Positions 22,207 through 33,160 are shown, counted from the stretch's first letter. The stretch: DNA of 64,000 bases from Tretioscincus oriximinensis (GCA_022410635.1 JAJVDF010000127.1:372001-436000), one strand, 5' to 3'. Numbers and translations are program-made. The notes: generated by a model from the letters alone, not told the origin.

Positions 22207-23776
22207 AAAGCTTAAAAGAAGGCAAGACATTGAAAGAAACAGGAAATGAAGGGATAGGTTTATAGTATCTGCTCATATCCTTATTGTATATTTTGTTTTA
22301 TTGTGGATTCTGTTTTCAACTTCTGGCTGAAGGGAAAAATCTATCTGGGAACAAATTAGCTTTATTTCACTCAAGTACAGGACACATACTAAAAGGCTAT
22401 TACCTCCTTTTCCTGTATGCCATGTTACAGAGTTTATGAAAACTTTTTTCCACAGGTATTCTAGCCGCTGTTATATATACGTTCCCAGGAGATCCAATGA
22501 AAGAATGCCAAAGGACATGGGATGTAATCCTGCTGGCAGGGAACAGTAAACAACATTACAATAGAATGTATTGCCATAACCACAGAAAACAGTCAGATCT
22601 CTCATATCCTTGAGAATCCCCAAATCCTAGTAAACGTTATGGAGGATTGTGTAACTGAACTCAAAAGCAATGGGCAGTACTTCTGTTTATATTCCCATGA
22701 TGTTCAAAAGGCTCACAGTTCTGAAGATTCATGTACTCATAGTCAGAAATATATTACTAAATATTTCTAAAGCTCTAGCNACTCCTAAATTATCTTTTTG
22801 CTATGTAAATGAATAATAGATGAAATCATACTGTCTGTTTTTGTCCAGCTGCTGACTACCAACTTGAATAGCTGACTTTCCTGTATTGTTCCTTGTGAAA
22901 ATAGCCTGAGTTCAAATGTCTCACTGTCAGACCCAGATTTAGGGGGAGGGCAACAGGGGCTGCAGCCCAGGGCAGCAGAATTGGGGGGGGGGGGGCCAGT
23001 AATTTTTTCTTTTGAAAAAATATTTTTTTCCAAAACAAATTTACAGCAGCACCTCTAGGAGGCTCTGGCAATTTTAATTCACAGCAGCACCACTAGGAAG
23101 TTCTGGGGGAAAAAACAAAATTGCTTTATAAAGAGATTTCCTGCTAGAAAACTCCCAGGATTTTTTTGTTTGTTGTTGTTGTTATTTTGGGGGGACGTAA
23201 AAAAAATACTTCCCAGGGGTGTCACACACCCAAAATATAACCCTGCTCACTGATCCCTTATTGTGGGGGACCTGGAGAGTGAGATTGTGACAGACCTTGA
23301 GCCTCAAACCTCAAGTTTTAGCATTTGAGATTTGGTATCACAATAATGTTGCGAAGGCACTGGTTCCACTGGCCCAGGAATGTTTGGAGACAGCCTTAAA
23401 GATGTTCACAAAAATAAGGCTGAAGAACACTTGCTGTCCCAGGAACACTTGTAGCAGACTATAGGGTTGTTGATACATTCCTAGGAACTGCTTGAAACTG
23501 GAAGTAAGGAACACTAAGAACCACAGAACTTTCTTTTTAGCATACCTCAGTTAAGATAAATACACTTTCAAGACACTTTGACTATACAAATGTATTGGCA
23601 TACAAAATGGAAGTTGTTTATCATTGCTTTGTTTCAGGAAAATGCTGGGAATTGAATCTTAATGGCATCCAGATGTCGCTTACTCAGACTGTATTCAGAC
23701 AAAGCTTTAAAACCCTTATTGCAAAGTTTTAAACTTTTCAAAGGTACTGTTCTACGGTTAGAGGAAATATTCTTCC
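22207..23776. other. single-copy DNA with a G-run
   Basis: A run of 13 G occurs at 22983-22995 within 'gcagcccagggcagcagaat…'; this resembles the core of an old DNA transposon but cannot be assigned. T-rich and GTT-rich patches occur near 23160-23190. No gene is visible. Confidence 0.4.
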
Positions 23777-23836
23777 CCTACAAACAAGAAAGTTTCTTTC
23801 TAGGCTCCTACAAACAAGAAAGTTTCTTTCTAGGCT
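23777..23836. repeat. perfect tandem duplication, 2 x 30 bases
   Basis: 23777-23806 and 23807-23836 are identical ('cctacaaacaagaaagtttc…'). Each unit holds the inverted patch 'gaaagtttctttc'. Exact identity suggests a recent event or an assembly artefact. Confidence 0.95.
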
Positions 23837-23910
23837 CTCAGGTTCATAATGCAGGTATGCTATCCAAGCTACGTAAGGCAGGCTGCTTATACTGTACATA
23901 CATTGTTTGC

Positions 23911-24262
23911 TAAGAGGAAGAGGAAGAGGAGAAGGAGAAGGAGAAGGAGAAGGAGAAGGAGAAGGAGAAGGAGGAGGAGAAGAAGGAGGAGAAGGAGGAG
24001 AAGGAGGAGAAGAAGGAGGAGAAGGAGGAGAAGGAGGAGAAGGAGGAGAAGGAGAAGAAGGGAAGAAGAAGAAGAAGAAGAAGAGAAGAAGAAGAAGAAG
24101 AAGAAGAAGAAGAAGAAGAAGAAGAGAAGAAGAAGAAGAAGAAGAAGAAGAAGAAGAAGAAGAAGANAAGAAGAAGAAGAAGAAGAAGAAGAAGAAGAAG
24201 AAGAAGAAGAAGAAGAAGAAGAAGAAGAAGAAGAAGAAGAAGAAGAAGAAGAAGAAGAAGAA
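23911..24262. repeat. ~350-base pure purine array, (GAG/GAA)n
   Basis: Starts as GAGGAA/GAGAAG/GAGGAG mixtures (to about 24055) and becomes mostly pure GAA. It forms the tail of the minus-strand SINE that follows. Long GAA arrays are known to adopt triplex structures. Reading frames across it (poly-Arg, poly-Lys, poly-Glu) are not genes. Confidence 0.97.
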
Positions 24263-24708
24263 CTTGGTTCTTATACCCTGCTTTTCTCACCTTTCAAAGG
24301 GACTCAAAGTGGCTTACAAGGATATATTTTGCCCGAAGGCTTCATTCTGTCTTCCCCACCAGGCTAGGTGGGTCCCATTTATCTACTTGCCGTCTGTTCC
24401 AATTTCTTGCAATTCTTGCTTTCAAATAGCTGGGTTGGCTAGAGCTAGTTTTTATACCTCACCATTCTCACTCAAAGAGAGAGGGGAGAGAAGCATGCTT
24501 TCAGGGTTAATTTTCGCCTGGAGGTTTACATCTTATTTTATCTTCCCCTTCAGGTTAATGATGGTACTCATTTATCTAATTGAAATTCAGTTTGCAAAAT
24601 TTGCATATATTTCGAATAGCTGAGTCGCAAGCTAGCGGAAGGCGCTCACCNCTCCCCACGTCTGGGGAATGAGCTGAACCATTAGTGACTGAGCCATTCA
24701 TGCATGTC
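24263..24708 (-). mobile_element. two-part SINE: subfamily A tail joined to subfamily B element
   Basis: Part one (24263-24447, minus) is a subfamily A body, from 'ggttcttataccctgctttt' to 'gctgggttggctagagctag', without a head. Part two (24448-24708, minus) starts again with its own 3' end ('tttttatacctcaccattct') and carries the B signature 'gggttaattttcgcctgga'. It then runs to a degraded B-box region and the head near 24690-24706 ('actgagccattcatgc'). The result is a head-to-tail composite with one TTC tail. Confidence 0.85.
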
Positions 24709-25689
24709 AGTGAGCAGTGGTGGCAGGGGCCAACAGCCAGGGGGACGAACATCTCCCTGCCACCTTTTCACCCAGCCATCATAAGCTAAACACCTATCCA
24801 TATGCTGGGCGAAGCAAAGCCAGAGGGATGGACATCCCCCTGCTTCCTCTTCACCAGCCAATGCACAGGTGAACCTCAATTGCCAGTGCGTGCACCACAT
24901 CTTTTTGACGAGCCATTGGGCAGACAAATGCCTATCCATGTGCTGGATAAAGCCAGGGGAAAACACATCCTCCCTGCTTTTTATTATTAGTAACAATAAT
25001 AATAATAATGGATATCTGCACAGGACACGCCGTTAGAAACCTATACACTGATTGTTGTGTTGTAGCAACATCTGGCAGAAGAATAAACATTTCTAATTAT
25101 ACTTACTCCCCGCATTCAGTGCTGCTGTTTTGATGCAACACTGCATAAATAAAATTGTTATAATGTCGCTTTGTCGCTTTGATATTTATTTATTGTTTTT
25201 CCACTTTGTGTGATGTTGTACTATTATTTCTAGAAGAATTAGAATATGGTTATACATACACTGAGAACTGTGCAGTAGAAAATGTCCTTGGCAAACTTAC
25301 ATTGAGTTGAGATGAGCACATAGTAGACATTCAACAAAAGAACTTGCATTTTGTTTATTTTTCCACTGCCAAGCCAAGGGATATAATGNTCATTTCTCAA
25401 CTTCATTTCCCCCCAATTTCATTATTATTATTTAGAATAAAAGACTCTGATGCAAACAAATTATTTTCTTCTGGATCTGGTCCCCAAATTCCAGACAAAA
25501 GCTTGCTTAAATTATATTTCTACCACCCTGCAGATGGTATTTATTTACTTTTCACCAACGTTCAANTTCGTGTTGTATACAAGAAAAATATTCCCTTATG
25601 TCAAATTCAAACACTAGCATAGCTCCAAAAAAGTGCCTCTTTNTATAATCTGTCCATTTTTTTTAGAAAGTACCATTAAAATACTTGAT
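24709..25689. other. non-coding DNA
   Basis: 24720-24990 is somewhat GC-richer, with repeated words such as 'cctatccat.tgctgg' at about 24792 and 24930, and may be an old repeat. 24982-25010 has an (AAT)n patch. No gene is visible. Confidence 0.4.
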
Positions 25690-25900
25690 CATAAAGTTCC
25701 TGNCCGGACTTCTGACCCTGCCTCCTTTACAGTCATGTGACTTCCAGCTGGTAACCATTGATGGTCACATGATCACTTCTANGTGACTAAAAGGGGGCAT
25801 GGCTGGAATTCACATGACCCCAAACAGTCATGGGCTGAAAGTCATATAACTGAAAAGGGGGNNTGGCCAAAAGTCACATGATCCAAAATGGCCATTCGCA
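25690..25900. repeat. degenerate tandem repeat with 'agtcacatgatc' core
   Basis: 'gtcatgtgacttcc', 'ggtcacatgatcac', 'attcacatgacccc', 'aagtcatataactg' and 'aagtcacatgatcc' recur every 30-50 bases, with 'aaaagggggnntggc'/'aaaagggggcatggc' between them. It is a decayed minisatellite or the inside of an old DNA transposon. Confidence 0.55.
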
Positions 25901-26097
25901 TGATAAAGTAGGTGTTAGGGAAAAACGTGCACCTTGGAGTTTTTCTCTTGAACAGATCCNAAAAACATGCGAAAAAGTCATACATGCATGAGTTTCTCAT
26001 ATGCATTCTCATCACTGAACATAGGAGGCTGCCCATTGCTCAGAAAACCACTTTAGAAATAGGTATTTTTTTATTTTTATCTTCTGCTTGAAGATGC

Positions 26098-26356
26098 CAG
26101 AAGCTAGTGGAAGGCCACCATGTGAGACAGGATGCTGAACTAGCCAGGTTGTGGGCTAATCTAGCACAGCTTACACCAGAGATGTCAAACTGGTGGCCCT
26201 CCAGATGTTCCTGAACCACAACTCCCAACATTCCATTCCACTCCCAGCACTGTACTCCACTCTGCTAAACCAAATTGAACATTGGGAGTTGTGGTTCAGG
26301 AACATCTGGGGGGCCACCAGTTTGACATCTCNGGCTTACNCTATATTCNTATGTTC
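26098..26356 (+). mobile_element. CR1-like 3' end split by a hAT-like insertion
   Basis: 'agtggaaggccaccatgtga' and 'gacaggatgctgaactagcc' run to 26176 and match the 3' region of a CR1 subfamily. After the inserted element the sequence resumes at 26342 with 'tatattcntatgttcat', which completes a CR1 terminal repeat. Confidence 0.75.
26177..26333. mobile_element. hAT-like foldback mini-element, 157 bp, with 8-bp duplication
   Basis: Terminal inverted repeats 'cagagatgtcaaactggtgg' and its complement at the right end are almost exact over more than 40 bases, including 'ccagatgttcctgaaccaca'. Flanks are GCTTACAC (26169-26176) and GCTTACNC (26334-26341). An 8-bp duplication with CA…TG ends is typical of hAT transposons (family knowledge). 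It has no transposase, so it must have been moved by one encoded elsewhere. Confidence 0.9.
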
Positions 26357-27972
26357 ATTATCAGATCCTTCCCAAGGATCTGAGATACCAAGGAGAGTTA
26401 TTTGTATGATTTTCTGAGTCAAGGCCAAAATAACTTCATCAACCTTGGGTACTGTTGGGAGGGGGGCATTTACGACTCAGGTGAAAAATGTCTTGGGCCA
26501 GGCTTGGCAGCTGGTGAAGTTTATTTTGAACATTTGCCAACATATTCCAGTACAATTATACTTCTGTAGTGTATCATTAACCCAGAGAACAAACGACTTC
26601 TTGGCTTCGAAATGAATGGAAGGCCAACTATTGCGCAGTGAACAAATACAGCCTACAAAAACAGCCTTCAACCATGCATGATTGGGAGATCCTTGGGCAA
26701 TGATCTTTGCTGGAAGGAATTGGGTATTACAGGTGTGTCTCTATTTTCATCTGTAAAATGAAAATACAAAGGTATAGCAGTGAAGGGTGTGAAGGCAGAC
26801 AGGGTAAATAAAGTTTTCAAGCTCTATACTGCCAGTCACATTTACTATGATAACAATAAAAAAACAGTAGAGTTTCTGTTTTAGTAGACATAAGGAAGTA
26901 TGGAGAACTATAATGGCTACAGAAATATAGAAGATGATTGTGTGGGGGGAAAATCAAATGGAAAATCAGTACTCAGCATTCCACTATATTTAAACATAAA
27001 TGTCTTTGGTTAAGTTCTAGGGAAGTTAGCAATTATTAGGCTGCCTCTGTTCAAGTCACATCTCGTGTATAGAGAATAAGGTATCAAAAATCAGCAGTTT
27101 TCAGTTTTTTAGCCTAAAAGTGACCCTACTTAGCAATTTGTTATTCTAGCTTTTCCTCTAAAACAGCACTTTAAACAAGCTATTATTTGCAAANTTTGGT
27201 GATTGAACAAGGCTTTGTGGTTAGCACAAGAAAACCTTAACATTAAGGGTGTTTCTTGGTGTAAATGCCTGTGCTATTATCTTAAATAAATGCCTTGTAT
27301 TTGTTTTGGAAGGACTCTTGCAGACATCATAATATGGGCAAAGCTTAATACCAGCCAATAAATCAGAAAGCAAAGTGAGTACGTTAGTAAAAGCAGCATT
27401 TGAAAAATTATTCCCATGGCTAGTTAACGAAAGGATAGATAAGATAACAACTTTCTAGCCTTTGAGTTGTTTCTACTGGATATAGAGGGAAGACTTAAAA
27501 TATGCATTTGACCTGCTTCATTTTAATTTGTANTAACATTCTATGTAAGTGCTTTCTTGGTAGATGTAGCCTTTTAAGAACTGTTGGCCCTTGGCAAAGT
27601 AATATGAATATTGTGAGGGTAAAATATTGAATAGTTTAACACTGTGGCCCAATTGACATATAACATTAAACAGTTATTGTCAAATTTTGGCACAAATGCA
27701 ATTGAAGAGGAACTCACACCTAGTTCAAGTGTCCAGAAGTCAAAGGTTATTGGAAACAGAGTAACACAGGCTGCGTCAACACAGAATCAATAATCCAATG
27801 TAAAGTCAAATTTCTATTGCATTAGCCTCATTAGAGTAGAACAAAGATTAAAGAACCCCAATTCTTAGTTTGGGGAAGTTTATGGGGATTTAAACTTTCT
27901 TGCAGTTTCTCACTAAAAATGTTGGTCCTATACTTGTTTTTAATAGATTTAAGAAACTTTCCAATCAACTAA
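26357..27972. other. single-copy non-coding DNA
   Basis: No recognised gene or repeat over 1.6 kb; AT-rich. Confidence 0.5.
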
Positions 27973-28352
27973 AGAACATAAAGAACATAAGAAGAGCCAT
28001 ACTGGATCAGGCCGCAGCCCATCTAGTCCAGCATTCTGTGTCACACAGAGGCCCACCAGATGCACCTGGGCGGTNCGAACAGAGGAAAGCAAAATATGCA
28101 CCTGTTCATGACTCCCTGCAAATGGTATATCAGGAGTCTGCCTGTTGCTCCATCCCAGAGGCAACATCCAGACATCCATCCTAGTACCCATTTACACCCT
28201 TGGTGTCCATAAACCTGTCTACTCCTGTCTAGAAACTATCCAAGCTGTTAGCTACCACCACCTCTTCAGGAAGCAAATTCCACAGGCCNATGACCCTCTG
28301 GGTGAAAAAATACTTTCCTTTGTCCGTTCTCACTTTTCTACCCATCAGTTTT
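27973..28352 (-). mobile_element. CR1 LINE 3' end, minus strand
   Basis: Terminal 'aagaacataa' units at 27973-27992 are followed by the untranslated part and about 50 codons of the ORF2 C-terminus in reverse, including 'ccctctgggtgaaaaaatac' (complement of the YFFTQRV codons). Truncated near 28352. Among the better preserved copies. Confidence 0.93.
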
Positions 28353-28994
28353 ATAAGAAAACTTCTCTTTTGCTTTCATAGCTTAAGCTTAGTCACTGTA
28401 CTGAATGAAAAGTACTTTTGTGGAAGTAACAGGTTTGCTGTACACTATATAATTTGACAGTTTCTTCTAGAACTCAGAGAGAATCTTTTTAGTGTCCTGG
28501 ATTCCTCACTCCACACATGCAATAAATCTTAGTGGCTGATTAATCTGTCTCATTGACTTTTAAAATTATTTCACATTCGCCTACTAGTTAAACCAGCAGA
28601 ATGCAAGTTTTAAAAGTAGATTATCCAGATTATCAATAAACTGGGGAAGCCAGCTGCCAAATTGGGATATAGGGTGAAATCGCAATGCCTGTGTCATATG
28701 GACAGTTTTCAGTGAGAAACTGCAAGAATGTTAATGTTTAAATCCCCTTAAATTTTCTTTTACCTCACAAAATGGATGTGTGTGAAGCTTGATAATGACA
28801 GCAGACTAACCAATAGCATTTGGGAAGAGGGACTATGGCACTTCATCTTGACAATCAATGAACAAAATGGCTACCAGGAGAGAATACCAAGCATGGAAAA
28901 TCCAGAAAACNGATTATCTTGATTATTTGGAAAATCCGAAAAGAAAAAGGCTGCCTGGTTACAGCCATGGTACGTAAACTACTATGCCCTCAGG
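28353..28994. other. single-copy non-coding DNA
   Basis: Nothing recognised. Confidence 0.5.
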
Positions 28995-29171
28995 TAGGCT
29001 GACCAGATGAACCCTTGGGGGGGGGGGGTTTGAAAACCCAGTTTGGGGGTGCCTCCCAGTTTTTTCTGAGGAATTGTTTTTTTAATTTTTTTCCTCAGAA
29101 AAAAATGGGAAACACCCCAAAGACGGGTTTTCGGAACCCCCCCCCCCCAAAGGGGTCATCTGGTCAGCCTA
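28995..29171. mobile_element. G-run foldback element, copy 1 (177 bp)
   Basis: Ends 'taggctgaccagatga' and 'tcatctggtcagccta' are inverted repeats. Inside each arm is a G or C run (G12-13 near 29018-29030, C10 near 29139-29148). 'gaaaacccagtttgggggtg' pairs with 'caccccaaagacgggttttc', and 'ttttctgagga' pairs with 'tcctcagaaaa'. Flanks are CCTCAGG (28988-28994) and CCTCAGA (29172-29178), a 6-7-bp likely duplication. There is no coding capacity. Confidence 0.85.
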
Positions 29172-29178
29172 CCTCAGA

Positions 29179-30069
29179 CAGGATGTATGAGAGGGATATA
29201 TATATCTTTACAGATTGGAAATTTAATACTGAGGGTAACTGGGCAGGGATGAAGCTTGCTTCAAAGAAGTAGAGATATAGACTGCACCCACACATTTCAA
29301 AAAAGCCATCTAAAAGCAGTCAGGAGATGATAGTCTGTGGGCACTGGTTCTCCCAACCAATCTCTTAATTCCCATTAAAAGCCTTTCAAAGATTTTCTAA
29401 CATTTAGTGTTCACTGTAGTGTGTGATGCTACCACCACTAAGCTAGTTCTGTTCCAATTCCTAACTTAAATTTTACACCCTGTCCAGATGCAGCCAAAGA
29501 TAAAGCTTAGCCAAGCATTGCAAGGCCGAAATTGCATGCATATTTTTATTGGAGTAGTAGGTTTTAATGAACTTCTTAGGAGTTACCTCTGAGTAAAATG
29601 TTCAGTGCAATGAACAGATGAATCATTGTGGCAGCAGATCCTGGGAAAAAGTGACATGGAATGTGATGAGAAGATGATATTCATTTTACTTTTATAGACC
29701 TACTGTCCCAGATACATGTGTCAGATGCATTGACAGGACTACAGAAAAGGGATTAATTTCTATACCTATCTCATCCACATTTACATGCCTGNTGTTATTT
29801 CCTACATTCAGCTTGCTATAACTAGTCTATCCCTAGCCATTGTTCCCTATCATCTAAAGAAGTAGTCTTGTAAACAAAAACTTATGCTGCCTATCTTTTT
29901 CTTGTTGGGTCTAAAATGCCACAGGANCCCCTTATTTGTTTTTACAGGGACTTTTTGAACAGGGTTAAAGGGCACCAGTAGCAAAGTTTCATCCAAAAGT
30001 GGATTGTGTCTTCAGTTGGGGACCCCTACTTCAGATCATAACTATTCTGCTTGAAAGCCTCCTCTGAAG
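29179..30069. other. single-copy DNA with one dispersed-family fragment
   Basis: 29855-29940 ('atctaaagaagtagtcttgt', 'aaaaacttatgctgccta', 'tgccacagg') belongs to the unclassified dispersed family seen at 20210 and 32795. The rest is unremarkable. Confidence 0.5.
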
Positions 30070-30282
30070 TACGCTGAACAGATGACCCCCTTTNGGGGGG
30101 NGGGTTGAAAACCCANTTTTGGGGTGCCTCCCGTTTTTTTCTGAGGAAATGTTTTTTCAAAAAAATATTTTTTCCTGAAAAATAATTTGGGTTTTTTTTT
30201 CCTCAGAAAAAACCTGGAGGCACCCCAAAAACGGGTTTTCAACCCCCCCCCCAAAAAAAAAAGGGGTCATCTGGTCAGCCTA
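30070..30282. mobile_element. G-run foldback element, copy 2 (213 bp)
   Basis: Same family as 28995-29171. The left end is 'tacgctgaacagatgacccc' (two mismatches) and the right end 'ggggtcatctggtcagccta'. G and C runs are again in both arms, with 'ttttttctgagga' and 'tcctcagaaaa' inside. The centre is longer, with T and A runs that pair. Flanks are TCTGAAG (30063-30069) and TTTGAAG (30283-30289). Confidence 0.85.
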
Positions 30283-30594
30283 TTTGAAGGAAAACAGTTT
30301 GTGAAATAACCTGGTCCTCTGTCTAAGAGTTCTTACTCTCAGAAAGTTGCTTCTCACATATCTCATAGTTGTAAGTTTTAAAATTTAGTTATATAGTATA
30401 CGAAGAAGCATTTCTACTATCTTGCATCATTCTTCATTGAATGACCCTTGATGCCAGTATTTTAAATCAGAACCTTCCTTTGTCTTCTGTGTATTTTCTC
30501 ACATTTTTATGGTGTTCCTCTCTCATTTCTGTCCTTTCTCAACTAAAAATATTTAGCCATTGCAACCCTTGCTCATAGAATAAGATTCACACGT

Positions 30595-30735
30595 GAAAAC
30601 CAGAACAGAGTTTTGCACCTTTAATAGGTGTGAAATAGCAATTCCACCCCCCAGGTACAACAGGTATTAGAAACCGTGCCTGGTGAAAAGTCTTCTGTTC
30701 TATAGATGTTAAAGGTCCAAAGCCCTAGCCTGTTT
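30595..30735. mobile_element. hAT-like palindromic element remnant
   Basis: 'cagagttttgcacctttaat' on the left and 'atgttaaaggtccaaagccc' on the right are inverted and flank 'aattccacc…gcctggtgaaaa'. This word order matches a non-autonomous hAT element common in squamates, from memory. Partial relatives may lie at 17003-17065 and 40120-40185. Divergence is high. Confidence 0.5.
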
Positions 30736-31639
30736 TTATGAGGGAAACCTATCATAGGAATATTTCTGTTTTGAACTTTTACCCTTCGTGAGATAAAACA
30801 ACAAACATTATATCCATGATTACAGATGTAATTATATCATCAATAATACAGGAGAATTGAAACAGTGACAGTTTTATTTTCAGTGTTGTTTTTTATTATT
30901 CCTAATATGCTATTAATCTTTCTTTGACTGCCAGGAAGTCCTAAGTCAACATCACCAATATACAATCTTAAAAATATATACGCCTGGTCTCTTTCCAGAT
31001 CCTGATAGCAAAGGAAACACCACAATACAAGAGAACCCAGCATTACCCCTCTTTACAGCTCAAAGGATTCACCCAGGGCTCTACTGACATATTTAGTATG
31101 ACAGTCAAATCGGATATAAAACACGCCAACTAGGCCACTTTTAAATTACTTCTTGCAGTTGTTTAGCTCAGCCTATGTTCCTATGCAAGGCAATCTGGAC
31201 AGAAACTGATCAATAGGGACCTAACATGATCCAGTAGCTCAGTACGGAATCCAAATAGCAAAATTGCTCAATATCCTATATTTTCTTTCTCCTCCTTGGN
31301 GGATTCACACACAAGGGGAGGAGCCTTTTTCCATCAAACAGCAACTTGGCATCTCCAGTTTAGGTGGCATCCATTATAAGCAGATCCAAATCCCTTTTGA
31401 TTTGAAGCCAAACTGAATCATAAGGGGGGGAAATAGTTTATCTGAATTGCTAGTTGTATAGTCTCTATTTATGACAATATTAGGTTTTAAAAATCCTTTT
31501 TAGTTGTCAGATAGTCAACTTCCTGGATTGTTATACCTAACCTTGCTCTAACTTTAGGTATAATGACATAATTTCAGTCATGTGCAATACATATTTCTGG
31601 CTGATTGCAATGAACTGAGACCCAAAGTTAAAAACCATC
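30736..31639. other. single-copy non-coding DNA
   Basis: Nothing recognised. Confidence 0.5.
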
Positions 31640-32060
31640 TGCACCTTCTGTTTCCGCCTGAGACATTATTTATGTTGCTGGCTTTGTACCGTGAGCTAAA
31701 TACAGAACGTGTAAAAGCCATTAATTAACCCTTAGAGATATGTGTTTCCCAACAGCATATGGAATGGGAAGATGTTTTTAATCAAGCAATAAAACTTCCA
31801 GGGTTTATGCAGGTTTGAATTGTCCTACTTAATGAACCCAAAGGGAATGGATGTTAAATATTTTCTTGACATAACCCTTTGCTGAAGTCATGTTACAATT
31901 GCATAACACCCCAAGATAAGCAAGAAAATCCATATTTAAATCTTACAAACCATCACCATGGTGCAGGATGTTAAATGATGTGAAACTGGAAATGTAAGTA
32001 ATTAAGGCCCTGGGAGTGCAAAAGCCATGAATTACAATAGAAACAGAAATACGTTTAGAT
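31640..32060. other. repeat-free stretch, candidate conserved non-coding element
   Basis: High-complexity AT-rich sequence with several TAAT/ATTA homeobox-type words ('gccattaattaaccc', 'gtaagtaattaaggcc') and no repeat signature. Regulatory role is inference. Confidence 0.25.
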
Positions 32061-32794
32061 TTGACAGTATGTCCATGAACAAAGTACACGTGCAGAGACA
32101 GTGGGCCAAGCTATACCTAAGTTTTAATCCACCTTCAATTCAGCTAAAGAACTGAAAGAAGACAACAGCCAAGTAATGAGAAATTGGTGCTGTTCTGACA
32201 TGAACGTTTAATCCATCTTTAGTTGTGCTTTTTCTTGGTTTAGTCCAGTTCTTCAGGGCTGAAGATGAATTAATATAATGTGTGGGATTTATACCACTGT
32301 GTGGTTTTTCATTTATCTTGTCTGATTCAAGTCAGTAGGATTGGACCAGTGAGGTTTAGACCCCATCAAGATGAGGTCTGGAATAATACTGTCTGCATGG
32401 AAGTTCTAGTTCCAACCTACATCCCACAATTGTCCAGAGCTTACATGAGTTTCGGATCAATCTCTAAGAGGGTCTTTTTTGATGGTGTGTGGGGAAAGGC
32501 TCTTTTTTGCTCTGTAGATTTATCCAGGTATTTGAATGTATGTGGCCATGTGCTGTGGGGGAAAGTAGCTGAGGAAAGTATCTGGCAGAAGGCATTTTAT
32601 AGTTCCCATTATAACACGTGACTATTCCTGACAAAATGATGGATGGAGAGCTTCTCAAAAGAGAGGTTTTGCCNCCTCAATCCAGGCATCTTGGATTGAT
32701 GTTCCAACAAAATTGGAGGTATGGCACTCAGTTATATGTTTGTGCATGCATTTGTGTGTGTAGTGCCTGGGAGACTGTTTCTCCAGAAAATCTT
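32061..32794. other. single-copy non-coding DNA
   Basis: The 113-codon frame at 32280-32621 has no recognisable domain or splice context. Treated as chance. Confidence 0.4.
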
Positions 32795-32950
32795 GCAAGG
32801 GAGTCTCATAGCATTTTAGACTAACAAGAAAAAGGTGGGTGTCATGAGCTTTTGTAGACAAGTCTGAAGAAGTAGAGTTGCCCATGAAAGATCATGCCAC
32901 NTACCTTTTCCTTGTTACTCTCTAAAGTGCTACAAGACTCTCTTGTTAGA
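32795..32950. repeat. dispersed palindromic family, hairpin copy
   Basis: 'gcattttagactaacaagaa' with 'gtcatgagcttttgtagac' on the left is answered on the right by 'catgaaagatcatgcca' and 'ttgttactctctaaagtgct', in inverted order. The whole unit folds back on itself around 32870. It is the clearest sign that the family at 15075, 20210, 29855, 56565 and 60177 is an inverted-repeat element. Confidence 0.7.
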
Positions 32951-33034
32951 ACTCCCGAAAATTGTTCTAGCAAATGGAGAAAGAGAGGGAAAGAGTTCCA
33001 GCTTAGCTTTCATTGGCTAATAGAGGGTCACTGT

Positions 33035-33160
33035 TGTTGTTCTTTAGTTGTTGCTTATATTTGTATTCTTCCCTTCATCCAAANTTCCAAGGTGGGTCAC
33101 AGCACACATGATAAAAATACAAAACATTAAAACATATTAAAAATATAATCTGTGCAGACT
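33035..33160 (-). repeat. L2-like 3' tail remnant
   Basis: 'gcttatatttgtattcttcc', 'ttccaaggtgggtcacagca' and a following stretch of 'aaaatacaaaacattaaaac' match the decayed complement of an L2-like tail. Confidence 0.45.

Noticed and set aside
23849..24623. Frames of 172 and 238 codons rich in Arg, Lys and Glu
   Set aside because: They are translations of the GAA/GAG array and the adjoining SINE; no unique protein sequence.
32280..32621. 113-codon plus frame
   Set aside because: No domain, no signal peptide logic, no exon boundaries that make sense.
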